DNA from: Celeribacter neptunius
GTDB taxonomy: Bacteria; Pseudomonadota; Alphaproteobacteria; Rhodobacterales; Rhodobacteraceae
Length of the DNA stretch: 64,000 nt
Assembly (NCBI RefSeq): GCF_900113955.1
Contig: NZ_FORH01000004.1
Span: 330,198-394,197, forward strand
Reading direction: 5' to 3'
In this document: piece after piece, positions 1 to 7,813 of the stretch
Position numbering within the stretch: the first letter of the stretch is position 1
How the letters are laid out: the number at the start of each line of letters is the position of its first letter
Translations under genes and position numbers: made by a program
The notes under the pieces: model-generated
What the model was told of the DNA's origin: nothing
Seen by the model: the letters and a program-made list of their open reading frames with translations, nothing else
Databases searched by the model: none

Positions 1-142
1 TGAGTGAACCCGGACTGGGTGTCGGGGTGTTGCACAGGCGCCCGGTGGCTTTTTCGTGCCTTGGCGCAGAGTGTCATTCGCACGTCATGCATCACCTGTA
101 TTTGGCGCCAGAATCCGGTCGATTGTCAATCGAAACCCGCGT

Positions 143-874
143 TTAAATCCGGAAATTGTCACCAAGGTAAACACGGCGCACGGTTTCGTCGGCGACGATG
201 TCTTCCTTGCTGCCCGACATCAGCACATGGCCGTCGTGCAGAATATAGGCGCGATCGATAATTCCCAATGTTTCCTGAACGTTATGGTCGGTGATCAAAA
301 CTCCTATGCCGCGTTTCTTGAGATCGGACACAAGTCCGCGAATTTCTGCGACTGCAATGGGATCGACGCCAGCGAAGGGCTCGTCGAGGAGCACATAGGC
401 CGGATCCGAGGCCAGACAGCGGGCAATTTCGACTCGCCTGCGTTCGCCGCCCGAAAGTGACAGGGCCGGCGCCCGGCGCAGATGCGCAATCGAGAATTCA
501 GAGAGCAGATCCTCGAGCTTCTCGCGCCGCAGCAGCGGGTCGTGTTCCGAGACCTCGAGGATGGCGAGAATGTTGTCCTCGACACAGAGGCCGCGAAACA
601 CCGAGGCCTCCTGAGGCAGGTAGCCGATGCCCAATTTGGCGCGGCGATACATCGGCAAAAGCGTGATGTCACGCCCGTCGACAATGACCTCGCCGCCCTC
701 GGGCATGACGAGCCCGGCGATGGAGTAGAAACATGTTGTCTTGCCGGAGCCGTTGGGGCCCAGGAGCGCCACGACCTCACCGCGCTCGAGATCGAGCGAG
801 ACGTCGCGGATCACGGTGCGCTTGCGATAGCCTTTGCGCAGATTGCGGATTCTGAGCCCGGTGGTGTCGCTCAT
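143..874 (-). CDS. lptB: LPS export ABC transporter ATP-binding protein LptB
   Basis: Cytoplasmic ATPase that powers extraction of LPS from the inner membrane by LptFG and its passage along the Lpt bridge. The 243-residue protein shows a Walker A (GPNGSGKTT, about residues 38-46), the ABC signature (LSGGERRRVE) and Walker B plus D-loop (YVLLDEPFAGVDP), the full set for a catalytic NBD of normal family length. The ATG at 874 overlaps the lptA stop codon (TGATG), which points to translational coupling; an in-frame GTG lies one codon upstream. It is the last visible gene of rnd-kdsD-lptC-lptA-lptB. About 140 bases to the left edge hold no gene that I can support; in related genomes a ribosome hibernation factor gene often follows, but its start would be outside this window. 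Confidence 0.95.
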   Translation of the reverse strand: MSDTTGLRIRNLRKGYRKRTVIRDVSLDLERGEVVALLGPNGSGKTTCFYSIAGLVMPEGGEVIVDGRDITLLPMYRRAKLGIGYLPQEASVFRGLCVEDNILAILEVSEHDPLLRREKLEDLLSEFSIAHLRRAPALSLSGGERRRVEIARCLASDPAYVLLDEPFAGVDPIAVAEIRGLVSDLKKRGIGVLITDHNVQETLGIIDRAYILHDGHVLMSGSKEDIVADETVRRVYLGDNFRI

Positions 875-1377
875 CACTCTTTCCCGGATTGCAGGATCGT
901 TTTCACCCGTCCGTCCATCCGCCCGGTGCCGGTGTTGAGATCGATCACCATGCGATCGCCCGAGAGCGCGCTGTTTGTCTGGGTCAGAAGCACATTGCCG
1001 GTGAGCACGACCGTGCCTGATTCGAGGTCATATTCGGCCTGGGAGGCTTCGGCCGCTTCGCCGGCATTGACCAAGGTGACGCCGCCACTGGCCATGAGGC
1101 GGGAAATATCGCTGCTCTCCTCGGCATAGACCACTTCGACGGTCCTGGCGGTCAGCCGCATCGTGCCCTGGCCGATGATGACATTGCCGGTAAAGACGGC
1201 CTTGCCGGTGGCTTGATCGACGCTGAGCTGATCGGAGGTCACCTCGATCGGCAGGGAGCTGTCGTGTTTCAGCCCGCCAAAGGCGACCTGGGTGCCTTGT
1301 GCCGTTGCCGGAACGCCATGAAAGCTCAGCGCCAGAAAAAGCGCGAGAGTGATAGAAAAGATCCGGATACTGGGCAC
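874..1377 (-). CDS. lptA: LPS transport periplasmic protein LptA (OstA family)
   Basis: Periplasmic bridge protein carrying LPS from LptC to the outer-membrane LptD. The 167-residue product begins with a hydrophobic signal peptide ending near the alanine-rich ATAQG stretch (about residue 27), then an OstA-type beta-jellyroll with the expected succession of short strands around conserved GNV and GG turns (TGNVIIGQGTMRLTA; GNVLLTQ). Length fits the family. It lies 17 bases downstream of lptC and overlaps lptB, so all three Lpt components are made from one message. Assignment rests on the fold pattern and on the context, both typical of alphaproteobacteria. Confidence 0.9.
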   Translation of the reverse strand: MPSIRIFSITLALFLALSFHGVPATAQGTQVAFGGLKHDSSLPIEVTSDQLSVDQATGKAVFTGNVIIGQGTMRLTARTVEVVYAEESSDISRLMASGGVTLVNAGEAAEASQAEYDLESGTVVLTGNVLLTQTNSALSGDRMVIDLNTGTGRMDGRVKTILQSGKE

Positions 1378-1394
1378 GTGTCTGTCCTCGAAAG

Positions 1395-1994
1395 TCAGGG
1401 CTGATATATCAGAGATACACCGCCCTTGAAAACCAGAAGGTAGCTCTCGTTCGTCGGGTCCTGAGAGATTTCCATCGACCCGGCGGTCAGGTGGCCCGCA
1501 GGACCATCTGCCTCGACCGTCCCGGGGCTTTCGATCTTCGAAATATCGAGCTGGGTCGCAATCCTCTCCGAGGTGATCGTGTAGCCGGTTGAGGTGGTGA
1601 CTTCGACATGGCCGGACAGTTCCGCGATCTGGCTTGGCCCATCGATGACCGCGTCATCGGCGACCAGTGACACCGTCCCATTTCCGGGAATGCGCAGGGT
1701 GCCGTCGACCTGTGAGGAGTTGATCACGTCAGGGGTGGACAGGTCGGGACGGACCAGATCCGCGGAAAGCTCCAGCTCGGCCCCGTCCCTGGTCACCGTG
1801 GCATAGGACGGACCTTCGACGCGCTGTTCCCGGGCGAGCGTTTCGATGTCGACCTCGGCATAGGGGATCGACATGCCGATCTCACGGCCACGGGCGAACA
1901 GAAACAGCGTGGCCAAAACCGCGAGGCTGGCCAGGGGCAATGCGATTTTCGCGAATGCCACGAATTTGGAATAGCTGTTGTCGAAGCGCGCCAT
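1395..1994 (-). CDS. lptC: LPS export inner-membrane bitopic protein LptC
   Basis: LptC is anchored in the inner membrane and passes LPS to LptA. The 199-residue protein has one N-terminal transmembrane segment (about residues 12-33, FAKIALPLASLAVLATLFLF) and a periplasmic OstA-like beta domain in the remainder, with repeats of the type DAVIDGPSQIAELSGHVEV. The position between kdsD (9 bases upstream) and lptA (17 bases downstream) is the standard alphaproteobacterial order. Sequence conservation in LptC is low, so the topology and operon position carry much of the call. Confidence 0.88.
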   Translation of the reverse strand: MARFDNSYSKFVAFAKIALPLASLAVLATLFLFARGREIGMSIPYAEVDIETLAREQRVEGPSYATVTRDGAELELSADLVRPDLSTPDVINSSQVDGTLRIPGNGTVSLVADDAVIDGPSQIAELSGHVEVTTSTGYTITSERIATQLDISKIESPGTVEADGPAGHLTAGSMEISQDPTNESYLLVFKGGVSLIYQP

Positions 1995-2003
1995 GAGCCC
2001 GTC

Positions 2004-2966
2004 TTACACGACCCCGGCGCGAAGACAGTCCTGAATTTTCAAAATTCCGCAGGGCCGCCCGTCCTCGGCAGAATCCCGCACAAAAAGACAGGTGATCGCG
2101 CGCTCGTCCATCTGGGCGACCGCCTTTTCCGCCAGGGCGTCCGAGGCGATGGTCAGCGGAGATGCGGTCATGATGTCACCGGCATTCTTCTCAAGCAGCC
2201 CGTCGATATGGCGGCGCAGGTCGCCATCGGTGATGATGCCGACGAGCTGGCCTTTCGGATCGATCACGCCGGCGACACCGAATCCCTTGTCTGAAATGAC
2301 GCCCAGAGTGTCGCGCATCGGCGTCTCGGCCGAGACCAGCGGCATGTCCTCATGCATCAGATCACGCACTTTGGTGAGGCGCGAACCGAGTTTTCCGCCC
2401 GGATGCAGCACCCGGAAACTGTCGGCGTTGAACGCATGATGCTCCATCAGCGCCACGGCCAGAGCATCGCCCAGCGCCAGGGTCATCGTGGTCGAGGTGG
2501 TCGGCACGATGCCATGGCCACAGGCCTCGGCGGCTTTCGGCAGGATCAGTGCCACATCGCTGGCGCGAATGAGCGAGCTGTCCGGGTTCGAGGCCACGCC
2601 GATCATCGGGATCTTGAAGCGCCGGGTATAGGCGATGAGATCGGCCAATTCCGGTGTCTCACCCGAGTTCGACAGGACGAGACAGACATCCGTGCTGCCG
2701 ATCATGCCGAGATCACCGTGGCTGGCTTCTGCCGGATGCACGAAATGCGCCGGCGTGCCGGTCGAGGCCAGTGTCGCCGCGATCTTGCGGGCGATATGGC
2801 CGGATTTGCCCATGCCGGTGACGATGGTGCGGCCGGTGGCGCCGAGGATCAGATCAATGGCCTGATCGAAATTCTCGCCAATGCTCTCGGCCAGAAGCTC
2901 CAGCGCTTCGGCTTCCTGACGGATGACGCGTTGCGCGGTGGTGCGGAAATCGCCTGTTTGGGTCAT
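2004..2966 (-). CDS. kdsD: Arabinose-5-phosphate isomerase (KpsF/GutQ/KdsD family)
   Basis: Interconverts ribulose 5-phosphate and arabinose 5-phosphate, the first step of Kdo synthesis for the LPS inner core. The 320-residue product has an N-terminal SIS sugar isomerase domain (TGMGKSGHIARKIAATLAST and LSNSGETPELADLI, about residues 50-120) followed by two CBS domains (about 200-320). Length and domain order match KdsD/KpsF. It sits 36 bases downstream of rnd and 9 bases before lptC, linking Kdo supply to LPS export. A capsule-specific KpsF paralogue would have the same domains; the Lpt context favours the LPS role, although a capsule export locus also lies near 52 kb. Confidence 0.93.
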   Translation of the reverse strand: MTQTGDFRTTAQRVIRQEAEALELLAESIGENFDQAIDLILGATGRTIVTGMGKSGHIARKIAATLASTGTPAHFVHPAEASHGDLGMIGSTDVCLVLSNSGETPELADLIAYTRRFKIPMIGVASNPDSSLIRASDVALILPKAAEACGHGIVPTTSTTMTLALGDALAVALMEHHAFNADSFRVLHPGGKLGSRLTKVRDLMHEDMPLVSAETPMRDTLGVISDKGFGVAGVIDPKGQLVGIITDGDLRRHIDGLLEKNAGDIMTASPLTIASDALAEKAVAQMDERAITCLFVRDSAEDGRPCGILKIQDCLRAGVV

Positions 2967-3002
2967 GAATGTCCTCTCAACGCCCGGCTTTCGGGCTGGG
3001 TC

Positions 3003-3614
3003 TCAGTGGGCGAAAATGTCGATCTCCGGCCAGCCTTCGAGATCGAGTTTGGCGCGTGTCGGCAGGAAGGTGAAACAGGATTGCGCGATCTCCATCCGGC
3101 CTTCGCGCTCCAGCATCATGTTGAGCTTGTCCCGGAGCTTGTGCAGATGCAGCACATCGGAGGCGGCATAGTCGAGCTGGGCATCGGTCAATGTCTCGGC
3201 ACCCCAGTCGCTCATTTGCTGATATTTCGAGATGTCCACCTTCAGCAGCTGATCGAGCAGATTTCGCAGCCCGTGGCGATCGGTGAAAGTGCGCACCAGT
3301 TTCGAGGCGATCTTGGTGCAATAGACCGGTTCGGCCAGAGTGCCGAAGGTGTTGTACATGGCAGCAATGTCGAAGCGCCCGAAATGGAAGAGTTTGAGGA
3401 CCTCGGGGTCGGCAAGCATCTTGCAGAGGTTCGGGGCTTCGGTCTGGCCGCGCGCCACCTGAACCATATGGGCATTGCCGTCACCGCCCGACATCTGAAT
3501 CAGGCAGAGCCGGTCACGATGCGGGTTCAACCCCATGGTCTCGCAATCGATGGCGACGATGGGACCGAGATCGAGGTCGTCGGGGAGATCGTTCTGATAC
3601 AGAAAATTCGCCAT
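3003..3614 (-). CDS. rnd: Short ribonuclease D (DEDD 3'-5' exonuclease)
   Basis: A 3'-to-5' exoribonuclease of the DEDD superfamily, involved in RNA maturation or turnover. Visible motifs are Exo I (VAIDCETMGLNPHRDRLCLI), Exo II around FHFGRFDIAAMYN and Exo III around YAASDVLHLHKLRDKL. At 203 residues it lacks the C-terminal HRDC domains of E. coli RNase D, which is usual in alphaproteobacteria. I place the start at the ATG at 3614 because the upstream in-frame extension (to 3857) has no RNase D similarity and runs into the preceding gene. It is the first gene of the probable rnd-kdsD-lptCAB operon. Confidence 0.9.
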   Translation of the reverse strand: MANFLYQNDLPDDLDLGPIVAIDCETMGLNPHRDRLCLIQMSGGDGNAHMVQVARGQTEAPNLCKMLADPEVLKLFHFGRFDIAAMYNTFGTLAEPVYCTKIASKLVRTFTDRHGLRNLLDQLLKVDISKYQQMSDWGAETLTDAQLDYAASDVLHLHKLRDKLNMMLEREGRMEIAQSCFTFLPTRAKLDLEGWPEIDIFAH

Positions 3615-3766
3615 GGGTCCCTCGCTGTCCTGTCCCTTTGAGTGCAATCCGGCTGTTGAATGCGGTCCGATGATGCAGAAAGTCCATAAGCCTTCGCCCC
3701 GGTCTGGGCAAGAGAGGCGAGGGAATGTCCTGGGTTGATGCCTGTTTCGGGCTATGGTTGTAGGGC

Positions 3767-5152
3767 CTAGTGCAGACGATCCATCTCCGGCGTCAGGGGC
3801 TGGATCGGTGTTGCCGGATCGTAGAGCGTCTGTGGCAGGCTCGGCCCGCCGGCCCATACGGCCCGGTTGCGCCCGCGTTCCTTGGCCTTGTAGAGCGCCT
3901 TGTCGACCCGCGTCAGCACGTTGAAAAAGCTTTCGGTCGCAGGATCATAGGCACAGACCCCCATGGACGAGGTGATATGAATCTCGAAGGGCGCATGCGT
4001 GCGCACCGGCAGATTGGAAATGGCGTCACAGAGGCTTTGCGCCAGCTGCATCAATTCCGTGCGTTGCGAGGCCTGGGTCAGGATGATGAATTCCTCGCCG
4101 CCCCAGCGCCCCAAAAGCTCGTTCGGAGTGAGCCGGTTCTGCAGCATCGCGGTCATTTCCTTGAGCACGAGATCGCCGGTGGTGTGGCCGAAGCGGTCAT
4201 TCACGGTCTTGAAGTGATCGAGGTCGAGAAACAGGATGCCAATCGGCTCCTGGCAATATTTGATCGATTTCTCGATGCCGAACCGGTTCAGAACGCCGGT
4301 GAGCGGGTCAAAATAGGCGGCGGATTCGAGTTCTTTGTGGAGCCGGGACTGGATCACGCCAATGGTGAGGATACAGGCGGTCAACAGGATGCCGATGACG
4401 CCGAAAGTGATATCCAGCGCGTAGACCTGATCCGGGAAAAGTGCGGTCATCGACGAGAGGCGCAGGCCGATCAGCCAGGGTGCAATCTGTACAGCCAAGA
4501 GCAGGCTGCGCACGATCAGGCTCACCTTGCCGTTCACGAAAAGCGGATGAAATGGCGGCAGGTTCCAATAGCGCATCGACAGGCCAATGACGCTGAGGAT
4601 CATCAGGGAGATTGAAAAGAAGGAAAGATCCAGATCGAGCAGGAAAAGGTGTAGCACGAATTGGTAGGTTGTGAACGTGGCGACGGCGAGGGCAAAGAGT
4701 GCAAACCCCACGGCGAGCCGTTGGTTGTGCCGTTCTGCCAGAAGCGCACCATGCAGCCCGAGCAGACCAAGCGCGGTCTGGGCCGAAAAGCGCCCGTTGA
4801 AACTGACGTCAAACCCATGTCGGGTGAAGATTTCCGAGGTCACGAGCTGTGGCCATTGCGGCATGATACATTCGAGACTGCGCTGCAGCGAGACGATCAC
4901 GATCACGCTGGAAATTGCCGCCGCGGCATTGGCCGCGCCCACCGTGTAATACTGCGCATAGAGAAACACCGCAAAACTGGCGTAGCCGATCGCGGAGATC
5001 GGATGCAGGGAGGCGCTGCCGAAGAGATTGGGGCGTTGCGAGAACAGGAGGTTATGGGTCTCTCCAAGGAGAGCGATCAGAAGCAGGACGACCACCAGAG
5101 CGCTGCTGCGCTGCGTGAAACGTGTTGTGGCGGAGGAGACGCTTTTGAGCAT
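3767..5152 (-). CDS. Membrane-anchored GGDEF diguanylate cyclase
   Basis: Likely makes cyclic di-GMP, the second messenger that switches between motility and attachment. The 461-residue protein has about seven predicted hydrophobic segments in its first 280 residues, of no sensor family that I recognise, and then a GGDEF domain with the DxLT-type motif (FDPLTGVLNR), the metal/substrate motif LDLDHFKTVNDRFGH and an intact GGEEF active site (residues 351-355). The RxxD inhibitory site expected a few residues before GGEEF is replaced (TPNE), so product inhibition through the I-site is probably absent. It is transcribed divergently from motB, with a TTAA-N6-TTAA element just upstream, suggesting co-regulation with motility. 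Confidence 0.9.
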   Translation of the reverse strand: MLKSVSSATTRFTQRSSALVVVLLLIALLGETHNLLFSQRPNLFGSASLHPISAIGYASFAVFLYAQYYTVGAANAAAAISSVIVIVSLQRSLECIMPQWPQLVTSEIFTRHGFDVSFNGRFSAQTALGLLGLHGALLAERHNQRLAVGFALFALAVATFTTYQFVLHLFLLDLDLSFFSISLMILSVIGLSMRYWNLPPFHPLFVNGKVSLIVRSLLLAVQIAPWLIGLRLSSMTALFPDQVYALDITFGVIGILLTACILTIGVIQSRLHKELESAAYFDPLTGVLNRFGIEKSIKYCQEPIGILFLDLDHFKTVNDRFGHTTGDLVLKEMTAMLQNRLTPNELLGRWGGEEFIILTQASQRTELMQLAQSLCDAISNLPVRTHAPFEIHITSSMGVCAYDPATESFFNVLTRVDKALYKAKERGRNRAVWAGGPSLPQTLYDPATPIQPLTPEMDRLH

Positions 5153-5171
5153 TTGCCCTTGTTTCGAACCA

Positions 5172-5185
5172 TTAAGATTGGTTAA
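5172..5185 (-). promoter_or_regulatory. Possible CtrA-type box (6-base spacer) before cyclase gene
   Basis: TTAA-GATTGG-TTAA, reading as TTAA-CCAATC-TTAA on the minus strand, 20 bases upstream of the cyclase ATG. Both half-sites are perfect but the spacer is 6 rather than the canonical 7, so this is weaker than the other boxes. The position would overlap the core promoter. Confidence 0.35.
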
Positions 5186-5477
5186 CCATAAATCAAACGA
5201 GACATGCTTTCCGCAAAAAAGTTTCTCAAATTATCATATAAGACTACTTTTATGGAATGTTAGCGCGCACAGTGCGACAACTCACCACCCCTTTTGGGCC
5301 TCAGCGACAGATCTGTGGTCGGGTTGCGCTCAGCCAGTCTCGTTCAACCTGTCTCGTTCCGCCTGCCGCGGAAAAGCGCTTCTGCGGAGGTCGGATTGGC
5401 GTGGGGGCTTCGGTCTTCCTGTCCGGTTCCGTGCCGAGCGCCTGTGATGCCCGTGTGAATGCCCTCAATTTTAGGGG

Positions 5478-5492
5478 TTAAGCTGGCGTTCA
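5478..5492 (+). promoter_or_regulatory. CtrA-like box upstream of motB
   Basis: TTAA-GCTGGCG-TTCA, seven of eight half-site bases matching the TTAA-N7-TTAA consensus, 46 bases before the motB ATG. The sequence around it (TTTTAGGGGTTAAGCTGGCG) is closely similar to that in front of flgE, including a shared CTCTTTG about 8 bases downstream. That similarity between two independent promoters supports a real regulatory element. Confidence 0.55.
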
Positions 5493-5538
5493 TCCCTCTT
5501 TGATAGGCCTGAGTTCGGGTGAAAAATGAGGTGGTGGT

Positions 5539-6387
5539 ATGAGCGGCAAAGGCAACGCTCCGATTATCATCAAGAAGAAGAAAGTCATTCAGGGTGGCGG
5601 CCATCACGGCGGTGCCTGGAAGGTGGCTTATGCCGACTTCGTGACCGCGATGATGGCGTTCTTTCTCTTGATGTGGTTGTTGAACGCGACGACGGAAAAA
5701 CAGCGCAAGGGTCTGGCGGATTATTTCAATCCGACCATTCCGGTGAACCGTATTTCCGGTGGCGGAGACGGTGCCTTCGGTGGCGATTCCGTCTTTACCG
5801 AGGAAACCCTGTCGCAAAACGGCACGGGGGCGTCGAGCGAACATACCGCAAGCGACAGCGGCTCTGCCAAATCCGACAGTTCCACGGATGAGGATACGGC
5901 AAAGGCGCTCGAGGCCAAGGCCTTCTCCGAAGTTCAGGAACTCCTCACGGCGTTCAGCGGCGAAAGCATGGCGGCGGACAAGGCGATGCGCCATATCGTG
6001 ACCCGGGTCACCGACGAAGGTCTGATCATCGAGCTTTACGATGTCGGGGATGAATCCCTGTTCTCATCGCGTTCGGACGAGCCGAATGAGGTTCTGGACC
6101 TGCTGGTGCAGATGCTCGCCGAAGTCATCAAGATCGTCCGCAACGATATTGCCGTGAATGGCTATGTCCGGTCACAGCCCCTGGTCGTCGCGGACAATCC
6201 GGTCTGGGACCTGTCGACGAAACGGGCGGACCGGGTGCGGTTGCTCCTGGAAACCAACGGGACGCCGGCCAAGCGCATTCAACGGGTGACGGGGTACGCG
6301 GATCGCAAGCCTGCCATCGGCAATCCGATGTCCACGCGGAACAACCGCGTCGAGGTGATCCTGTTGCGCAACCAGATCAAGAAATAG
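5539..6387 (+). CDS. motB: Flagellar stator protein MotB
   Basis: Stator subunit that anchors the ion channel to peptidoglycan and carries the ion-binding aspartate. The 282-residue protein has a short basic N-terminus (IIIKKKKVIQGGG), a single membrane helix preceded by the ion-binding Asp in AYADFVTAMMAFFLLMWLLN (about residues 32-51), a plug/linker rich in Ser and Gly, and a C-terminal OmpA-like domain (about 160-282) with the peptidoglycan-binding pattern around NPVWDLSTKRADRVR and RNNRVEVIL. A GAGGTGG ribosome site precedes the ATG. It is not paired with motA, which lies 11 kb away, an arrangement seen in Rhodobacterales. Confidence 0.93.
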   Translation: MSGKGNAPIIIKKKKVIQGGGHHGGAWKVAYADFVTAMMAFFLLMWLLNATTEKQRKGLADYFNPTIPVNRISGGGDGAFGGDSVFTEETLSQNGTGASSEHTASDSGSAKSDSSTDEDTAKALEAKAFSEVQELLTAFSGESMAADKAMRHIVTRVTDEGLIIELYDVGDESLFSSRSDEPNEVLDLLVQMLAEVIKIVRNDIAVNGYVRSQPLVVADNPVWDLSTKRADRVRLLLETNGTPAKRIQRVTGYADRKPAIGNPMSTRNNRVEVILLRNQIKK

Positions 6388-6402
6388 ACAGCATTTTAGG
6401 CG

Positions 6403-6417
6403 TTAGGCCGCCGTTAA
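6403..6417 (+). promoter_or_regulatory. CtrA-like box upstream of flgE
   Basis: TTAG-GCCGCCG-TTAA, seven of eight half-site bases, 62 bases before the flgE ATG in the 92-base gap after motB. The flank TTTTAGGCGTTAGGCCGCCG aligns with the motB promoter region. It suggests flgE-flgK-flgL-flgI has its own promoter. Confidence 0.55.
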
Positions 6418-6479
6418 GTCTCTTTGTGCATGCTGAGTCCAGATCCCTCGGGTCTCAGCAGCAGAAAGGCGCTACCCCT

Positions 6480-7778
6480 ATGTCTATTTCTTCCTCGCTT
6501 AATGCTGGCGTGGCTGGTCTTGCGGCCAACTCCACCCGCCTTGCGACCATTTCCGACAACATCGCAAACTCTGGTACCTACGGTTACAAACGTGCTTCGA
6601 CCGACTTCGAATCATTTGTGATTTCGAACTCGGCCAATACCGGCACCTACACCGCCGGTGGTGTGCGTGCGACGACAACGCGTTTGATCAGCGAACAGGG
6701 CCCCCTGATCTCGACATCGAACGCAACAGATATCGCCGTGGCCGATGGCGGTTTTCTCCCGGTGACGACCGAAGTGTCTCTCGACAACATGGGTGATCAA
6801 CCCTTGATGATGACCACCACCGGCTCGTTCCATACCGATGCCGATGGTATCCTGAAGACATCTTCCGGTCTCGTGCTTCTCGGTTGGCCTGCCGAGGCAG
6901 ATGGTTCGATCGCCACTTACGCGCGTGACACGATGACGGGGCTGGAACCCGTCGTTATAAATTCCAACCAGACGGCAGGTGACCCGACCACCAAGATCAA
7001 CTTGGGGGTGAACCTGCCGGCGGAAGGCGACGCCGCAGCCACCACATTGCCGGCCTCGGTTGAATATTTCGGCAACCTCGGGACCTCCGAAGCGCTGGAC
7101 ATCACCTTCACGCCGGATCTGGCCAATGACAACACCTGGACCATGTCGATCACCGACACGGCTTCCGGCGGTGCGATCATTGGTGAATATGTTCTGGTGT
7201 TCGATGATACCCGTGGCGCGGGCGGGACCTTGTCGACGGTGACGCCGACGGTGAACAACCCGGTCGGTGCGACCTATGATTCGGCGGCCGGCACCCTGGC
7301 CCTGACCGTGGATGGCGGCCCGATCGAGATGACGATCGGCAAACCCGGCGACACCAACGGCCTGACCCAGCTGTCCGACCAATATGCCCCGACGTCAATC
7401 ACCAAGGACGGTTCACCTGTTGGTAACCTTACCTCGGTAGAAATCGACAAAGGTGGCTATATCACGGCAACCTATGACACCGGTTTCACGCGGCGAATCT
7501 ATCAGATTCCGCTCGTGGACGTACCGAATGCCAATGGTCTGAGCTCTCTGGGCAACCAGACCTATCAGGTCTCGCCGGACTCGGGTTCCTTCTTCCTCTG
7601 GGATGCGGGTGACGGTCCGACCGGCACGGTCGAAGGGTTTGCTCGTGAAGGCTCGGCAACGGATGTGGCTGCGGAATTGACAGACCTCATCCAGACACAG
7701 CGGGCCTATTCGTCGAACGCGAAGGTCATCCAGACGGTCGATGAAATGCTTCAGGAGACCACGAATATCAAACGGTAA
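6480..7778 (+). CDS. flgE: Flagellar hook protein FlgE
   Basis: Structural subunit of the hook. The 432-residue product starts with the conserved axial-protein N-terminus (SSSLNAGVAGLAANSTRLAT, then ISDNIANSGTYGYKR) and ends with the paired coiled-coil C-terminus (LTDLIQTQRAYSSNAKVIQT). The central part is a variable beta-rich domain rich in Thr, Asp and Gly, as in FlgE. I chose the ATG at 6480, which gives the canonical N-terminus; an in-frame upstream start would add 18 unrelated residues. It heads flgE-flgK-flgL-flgI, 35 bases before flgK. Confidence 0.94.
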   Translation: MSISSSLNAGVAGLAANSTRLATISDNIANSGTYGYKRASTDFESFVISNSANTGTYTAGGVRATTTRLISEQGPLISTSNATDIAVADGGFLPVTTEVSLDNMGDQPLMMTTTGSFHTDADGILKTSSGLVLLGWPAEADGSIATYARDTMTGLEPVVINSNQTAGDPTTKINLGVNLPAEGDAAATTLPASVEYFGNLGTSEALDITFTPDLANDNTWTMSITDTASGGAIIGEYVLVFDDTRGAGGTLSTVTPTVNNPVGATYDSAAGTLALTVDGGPIEMTIGKPGDTNGLTQLSDQYAPTSITKDGSPVGNLTSVEIDKGGYITATYDTGFTRRIYQIPLVDVPNANGLSSLGNQTYQVSPDSGSFFLWDAGDGPTGTVEGFAREGSATDVAAELTDLIQTQRAYSSNAKVIQTVDEMLQETTNIKR

Positions 7779-7813
7779 CGGCTAGAATGGCCTTGGGGGC
7801 AGGAGAATAGACT

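Larger units (their letters stand above)
5153..5538. other. Divergent intergenic region between cyclase gene and motB
   Basis: This 386-base stretch has no convincing gene. It holds a TTAA-N6-TTAA element next to the cyclase gene start and a TTAA-N7-TTCA element next to motB (both listed separately). The short readings in it have neither a ribosome binding site nor recognisable similarity. Confidence 0.6.

Noticed and set aside
3615..3857. N-terminal extension of the RNase D reading
   Set aside because: No family similarity; overlaps the neighbouring cyclase gene. Start at 3614 fits the family.
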